This document shows positions 6,718-10,308 of a DNA stretch of 10,308 nt, piece after piece; position 1 is the stretch's first letter; every line of letters starts with the position of its first letter. The DNA lies in NCBI GenBank assembly GCA_041690235.1, contig JAWLHS010000070.1:1-10308 (forward strand). Reading direction: 5' to 3'. A program made the position numbers and the translations under genes. The DNA is from SLSG01 sp041690235. Lineage in GTDB: Bacteria; Bacteroidota; Bacteroidia; Bacteroidales; UBA7960. The notes below the pieces were generated by a model that was not told the origin of the DNA, ran no database searches, and saw nothing but the letters and a program-made list of their open reading frames with translations.

Positions 6718-8850
6718 ATGACATCAAAACATATTTTTCAAATTGCACAGGAATTCAAGCTAAAACCCCTGCAGGTGGAAAGAACGGTTGAGCTTCTGGC
6801 TTCCGGAGCTACTGTGCCGTTCATATCACGCTACCGCAAAGAGATGACCGGTTCTCTCGATGAAGTGCAGGTGGCGGACATCCGCGACCGTTTGTCTCAA
6901 TTGGAGGAACTGGACAAACGAAGGGAGGTTATCCTTGCTTCCATTGCTGATCAGGACAAACTGACCCCCGCGCTGGAGGCCGACATTCGTGCGGCAGATT
7001 CCCTATCGGTGTTGGAAGACCTTTACCTGCCATACCGCCCCAAGCGAAAGACCCGGGCCAGCATGGCCGTGGAAAAGGGACTGGAACCACTGGCCAGGCT
7101 GATTTTTTCCCAGCAGGGGCATGATCCCGGGAAAAAAGCGGCCGGATACGTTGATGCGGAGAAAGGCGTGGCCTCGGTTGAAGAGGCCCTTGCCGGCGCG
7201 CGCGACATCATTGCGGAGTGGATCAATGAAGACGCTGGCGCGCGCGCCGGAATGCGCCGGATCTTCGAGCGGAGTGCCCTGATAAAAAGCCGGGTAACAA
7301 AAGGGAAGGAGGTCGGCGGACAAAAATATGAGGCCTATTTTGAATGGTCCGAGCCCATGGCGAAGGCCCCTTCTCACCGCGTCCTTGCCATGCTAAGGGG
7401 GGAGAAGGAAGGCTTCCTTAAGGTGGATGTGGCCCCCGATTTGGAAGAAGCCCTCTCCTGGCTCGAAAGAAAATTTGTGAAAAGCAAGGGGGCGGACGCT
7501 GAGCAGGTGAATCTGGCAGTCCGGGACGCTTATAAGCGTTTGCTGCAGCCTTCCATGGAAACAGAGGTGAGAAACGCGTTAAAGGAAAAAGCAGATAAAG
7601 AAGCCATCCGGGTATTCGCTGAAAATCTTCGCCAGTTGCTTTTGGCGCCTCCGCTGGGACAAAAGCGGATCCTGGCCATCGACCCCGGTTTTCGCACCGG
7701 CTGTAAGGTGGTATGCCTCGACCGTGAGGGACAATTGCGGCATAATGAAACCATTTACCCCCATCCGCCCCAAAAACAATGGAAGCAATCGGCCGGGAAA
7801 ATACAAAGCCTGGTGAGTGCCTACCAGATCGAGGCCATTGCGATCGGGAACGGGACCGCGGGAAGGGAAACAGAGAACCTGGTGCGTAACATTCGTTTCG
7901 ATGGGGAAATGACGGCTGTCATGGTGAATGAAAGCGGTGCTTCGGTTTATTCGGCTTCCGCAGTGGCCCGGGAGGAATTTCCGGATTATGATGTAACCGT
8001 CAGAGGGGCCGTAAGCATCGGTCGCCGGCTGGCCGACCCCCTGGCTGAACTGGTAAAAATCGATCCCAAATCCATCGGCGTGGGACAATACCAGCACGAC
8101 GTTGATCAGAAGCGGTTGAAAAGCAGTCTTGATGACGTGGTGATGAGTTGCGTGAATGCCGTAGGTGTGGAGCTGAATACGGCCAGTAGGGAGCTGCTGA
8201 CCTATGTCAGTGGATTGGGCCCTTCTCTTGCCGGGGCCATCGTGGGCTTTAGAAATGCCCACGGACCATTTTCTTCAAGAGCGGCCTTGAAAAAAGTGCC
8301 TCGGTTCGGAGAAAAGGCCTTCGAACAGGCCGCTGGTTTTTTGCGCGTCAATGGTTCCGGGAATCCCCTCGATCGCAGTGCCGTTCATCCCGAAAGTTAT
8401 GGAGTGGTTGAGAAAATGGCGAAAGATCTCGGATCGGATGTTCCGTCACTGATGGGAGACGAAGGCCTCAGAAACAAGATCAGGCTGCAGGATTATGTTA
8501 CAGAAAAGGCGGGCATTCCGACCCTGGAAGACATTCTGCAGGAACTGGTCCGTCCGGGCCGTGATCCCCGCAAAAAGTTTGACGTCTTTGAATTTGATAA
8601 AAACGTGAACAGCATGAAGGACCTGAGTGAAGGGATGGTGCTGCCCGGCATCGTAACCAATATCACTGCCTTCGGGGCCTTCGTTGATATAGGGGTCCAT
8701 CAGGACGGCCTGGTGCATATCAGTCAGCTGGCCGGTCAGTTTGTCAGCGATCCAAACCAGGTGGTTAAACTGAACCAGAAAGTGAGGGTCAAAGTATTGC
8801 AGGTCGACGTCGACCGCAAACGAATCACCTTGTCAATGAAGGACGTTTAA
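6718..8850 (+). CDS. tex: Tex family S1 RNA-binding transcription accessory protein
   Basis: A 710-residue homologue of bacterial Tex (Spt6-like core), a nucleic-acid-binding protein implicated in transcription and RNA metabolism. Seen in order: an N-terminal helical region with 'VPFISRYRKEMTGSLDEVQV' at about residues 36-55, a YqgF/RNase H-like domain opening with 'RILAIDPGFRTG' (317-328, D322), a helix-hairpin-helix segment 'YVSGLGPSLAGAIVGFR' (about 496-512) followed by a second helical pair ('KKVPRFGEKAFEQAAGFLRV'), and a C-terminal S1 domain from about 637 to the end ('GAFVDIG', 'GLVHISQL', 'KRITLSMKD'). I prefer the ATG at 6718, which gives 'MTSKHIFQIAQEFKLKP', the usual family start. 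A TTG at 6676 would add 14 unconserved residues and overlap rnhB. No Shine-Dalgarno sequence is seen. Its last 18 bp overlap the end of the convergent acyl-CoA synthetase gene. It may be cotranscribed with purQ and rnhB. Confidence 0.96.
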   Translation: MTSKHIFQIAQEFKLKPLQVERTVELLASGATVPFISRYRKEMTGSLDEVQVADIRDRLSQLEELDKRREVILASIADQDKLTPALEADIRAADSLSVLEDLYLPYRPKRKTRASMAVEKGLEPLARLIFSQQGHDPGKKAAGYVDAEKGVASVEEALAGARDIIAEWINEDAGARAGMRRIFERSALIKSRVTKGKEVGGQKYEAYFEWSEPMAKAPSHRVLAMLRGEKEGFLKVDVAPDLEEALSWLERKFVKSKGADAEQVNLAVRDAYKRLLQPSMETEVRNALKEKADKEAIRVFAENLRQLLLAPPLGQKRILAIDPGFRTGCKVVCLDREGQLRHNETIYPHPPQKQWKQSAGKIQSLVSAYQIEAIAIGNGTAGRETENLVRNIRFDGEMTAVMVNESGASVYSASAVAREEFPDYDVTVRGAVSIGRRLADPLAELVKIDPKSIGVGQYQHDVDQKRLKSSLDDVVMSCVNAVGVELNTASRELLTYVSGLGPSLAGAIVGFRNAHGPFSSRAALKKVPRFGEKAFEQAAGFLRVNGSGNPLDRSAVHPESYGVVEKMAKDLGSDVPSLMGDEGLRNKIRLQDYVTEKAGIPTLEDILQELVRPGRDPRKKFDVFEFDKNVNSMKDLSEGMVLPGIVTNITAFGAFVDIGVHQDGLVHISQLAGQFVSDPNQVVKLNQKVRVKVLQVDVDRKRITLSMKDV
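8833..8850. other. Tail-to-tail overlap of tex and acyl-CoA synthetase
   Basis: The last 18 bp of tex (plus strand, TAA at 8848-8850) are also the last 18 bp of the acyl-CoA synthetase gene (minus strand, TGA at 8835-8833). Both reading frames stay intact through the overlap and both C-termini look complete. No GC-rich hairpin with a T tract is visible here, so neither transcript has an obvious intrinsic terminator between the genes. Confidence 0.85.
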
Positions 8851-10308
8851 ACCATTGCCGTTTTTGTACAGCTTTTCGACCAGGGGCGCATACTCTTTGA
8901 GCAAGTGGTTCCTTCTGAGTTTCAGGGTGGCGCTTAGCTGTCCCCCCTCCACGGTCCATTCATGATCGACCATGTCAAACCTCATGATGCGTTCATAATC
9001 GCCCAGTTTTTGGTTGAACTGTTTCACTTCCTTCTGGAAGCGCTTCCGGATCCTTGGCATGGCCAGCATTTGGGCATTTGTGGTATATGGAATCTTTTTG
9101 ATCTGGCACCAGGATTTCAGGTGGTTGAAATCGGGCACGATCAGCGCCATGGCAAACCGCTGGTTCTCTCCAATTACAAGGATCTGGTCAAAGAAGGGTG
9201 ACTCCTTGAACCGGTTTTCAATCACCTGCGGGGAGATGTATTTACCAAAGGAGGTTTTAAAGATGACTTTTTTCCTGTCGGTGATGCGCAGTTGACCCTC
9301 CGGTTCGATCTTGCCTATATCCCCGGTATGCAACCAGCCATCCTCATCAATCACCTCCCTGGTGAGTTCAGGATCTTTATAATAGCCCTGCATGACACTG
9401 GGCCCTTTGACCAGGATCTCTCCGTCTTCGGCAATCCTGACCTCCAGATTTTTTAGAACCGGTCCGACGGTCCCGAATTTGATCCCATTTGGCTCAAAAC
9501 AACTTACCGCAATCACGGGGGATGTTTCAGTGAGGCCGTAGCCCTCAAGAATTCTCAATCCGACGGCCCAAAAAATTCTGTTCAGCCTCGGCTGCAATGC
9601 GGCGCCACCGGAGACCACTATGTCGAGGTTCTTGCCAAGCGCCTCTTTCCATTTGCTAAAAACCAACTTTCGGGCGATTTTGAGTTTCAGTCCGTAAACG
9701 GGATTGCGCTTTTCCTTTCCAAGTTCGTAGTTCAGCCCGACATTATTTGCCCAGAAAAAGATCATCTTTTTGATGCCCTTCAGTGCACGCCCTTTGGCCA
9801 GTATTTTGTCGTAAACCTTCTCAAGCAGCCTGGGTACGGTGGTGAACACGTGTGGGTGGACCTCCCTCAGGCTTTCGGCGATCACAGCCATATTGGCCAG
9901 GTAATACATTGAAAGGCCTTTGTATAGCAGTGTATAATTCATCATGCGTTCGTAAATGTGACAGATGGGGAGGAAGCTCATGGCCCGGTGCCCTGGACCG
10001 AAGGGCGGGATGTCTTTTACCGCCAGTACATTGCTGATGATGTTTTTATGTGAAAGCATGACCCCCTTTGGGGTACCTGTTGTGCCCGAGGTATAGATAA
10101 TGGTAACAATCTCGTCCGGGGTAATGGCCTCTTTGATTTCCCTGAGCTTCTCCGGCTGGGGATTTTCTTTTCCCAGCCGAATCAGCTCATTCAGATGCTG
10201 CATTCCAAACAGATCCTTAAAAGTATACACGCCCTTAATCCCTGGAATATTCGGTACGATGTGTTTGATTCGGCGATACATTTCCTCTCCGGCCACAAAC
10301 ACATAGCT
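8833..10308 (-). CDS. Long-chain acyl-CoA synthetase (AMP-forming), N-terminus beyond window
   Basis: Activates fatty acids to acyl-CoA through an acyl-adenylate. The frame is open through base 10308, so the real start lies outside; a GTG at 10302 is an internal Val codon ('SYVFVAGEEMY'). The visible 491 residues lack roughly the first 100 of an approximately 600-residue FadD15-type enzyme. Counting from the edge: ATP-binding 'YTSGTTGTPKGVMLSHKN' (72-89), 'LPICHIYERM' (113-122), 'GYGLTETSPV' (256-265), the hinge-region 'WLHTGDIG' (325-332), 'DRKKVIFKTSFGKYISP' (344-360), and a C-terminal 'LSATLKLRR' (458-466) with a candidate catalytic lysine. This last pattern and 'YAPLVEKLY' at the end fit long-chain enzymes better than acetyl-CoA synthetase. 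The TGA stop (8835-8833) falls inside the 3' end of tex, leaving no separate terminator space. Chain-length preference cannot be read from sequence, and several paralogues are usual, so no symbol is given. Confidence 0.93.
   Translation of the reverse strand, partial: SYVFVAGEEMYRRIKHIVPNIPGIKGVYTFKDLFGMQHLNELIRLGKENPQPEKLREIKEAITPDEIVTIIYTSGTTGTPKGVMLSHKNIISNVLAVKDIPPFGPGHRAMSFLPICHIYERMMNYTLLYKGLSMYYLANMAVIAESLREVHPHVFTTVPRLLEKVYDKILAKGRALKGIKKMIFFWANNVGLNYELGKEKRNPVYGLKLKIARKLVFSKWKEALGKNLDIVVSGGAALQPRLNRIFWAVGLRILEGYGLTETSPVIAVSCFEPNGIKFGTVGPVLKNLEVRIAEDGEILVKGPSVMQGYYKDPELTREVIDEDGWLHTGDIGKIEPEGQLRITDRKKVIFKTSFGKYISPQVIENRFKESPFFDQILVIGENQRFAMALIVPDFNHLKSWCQIKKIPYTTNAQMLAMPRIRKRFQKEVKQFNQKLGDYERIMRFDMVDHEWTVEGGQLSATLKLRRNHLLKEYAPLVEKLYKNGNGLNVLH

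Noticed and set aside
7197..7248. Two GC-alternating tracts with a 12-bp palindrome (7237-7248)
   Set aside because: Both encode 'AGAR' segments in a Tex region that appears conserved; GC-rich Ala/Arg codons account for the pattern.
7579..8262. Open frame of 227 codons antisense to tex
   Set aside because: It covers the YqgF-domain coding region of tex; no independent start signal or family likeness is visible.
8802..8815. 14-bp perfect palindrome GGTCGACGTCGACC
   Set aside because: It lies inside the S1 domain and encodes the repeated Val-Asp of 'VDVDRKR', which explains it without a regulatory role.
1..10308. Search for tRNA, rRNA, CRISPR, insertion-sequence ends, toxin-antitoxin or defence genes
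   Set aside because: Almost all bases belong to recognised housekeeping frames. The only non-coding gaps (639-840 and 5250-5369 are the largest) show no such structure.

Overview
The window looks like an ordinary housekeeping stretch of a chromosome from a member of the Bacteroidota. Four things point there. The coding starts lack Shine-Dalgarno sequences. Candidate promoters match the Bacteroidota -7 box TAnnTTTG. The protein variants (the PurD motif YNVRLGDPEAE, the Tex and RNase HII forms) are of the Bacteroidota kind. A membrane protein resembling the Bacteroidota-specific DUF6427 group sits directly after purD. By eye the GC content is close to one half, so a low-GC lineage is unlikely. 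I cannot fix the order or genus. I see no mobile element, tRNA, rRNA, CRISPR array or defence system.

Layout. The left edge (1-638, minus strand) holds the N-terminal half of an arginine deiminase family protein, cut by the window edge. A divergent intergenic region (639-840) follows, with candidate -7 boxes for the deiminase and a short perfect inverted repeat. From 841 to 8850 six genes run on the plus strand: a lipoprotein M3 zinc peptidase of the Dcp/oligopeptidase A type, purD, a polytopic membrane protein of unknown function, purQ, rnhB and tex. purQ has its own well-matched -7 box and a leader of about 90 nt. rnhB starts inside the end of purQ. The right part (8833-10308, minus strand) is a long-chain acyl-CoA synthetase cut at its N-terminus by the window end. 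Its stop codon lies inside the end of tex, so the two convergent genes overlap by 18 bp.

Function. PurD and PurQ act in steps 2 and 4 of de novo purine synthesis. RNase HII and Tex act in nucleic acid maintenance and transcription/RNA metabolism. The M3 peptidase probably degrades short peptides on the cell-envelope side. The deiminase would convert arginine to citrulline and ammonia. The acyl-CoA synthetase activates fatty acids. These genes do not form one pathway. Only purD, the membrane protein and purQ suggest a functional grouping, and that is an inference from position.

I did not find a convincing undescribed system. The most useful loose ends are the membrane protein between purD and purQ, the inverted repeat beside the deiminase promoter, the T-rich purQ leader and the tail-to-tail overlap of tex with the acyl-CoA synthetase.
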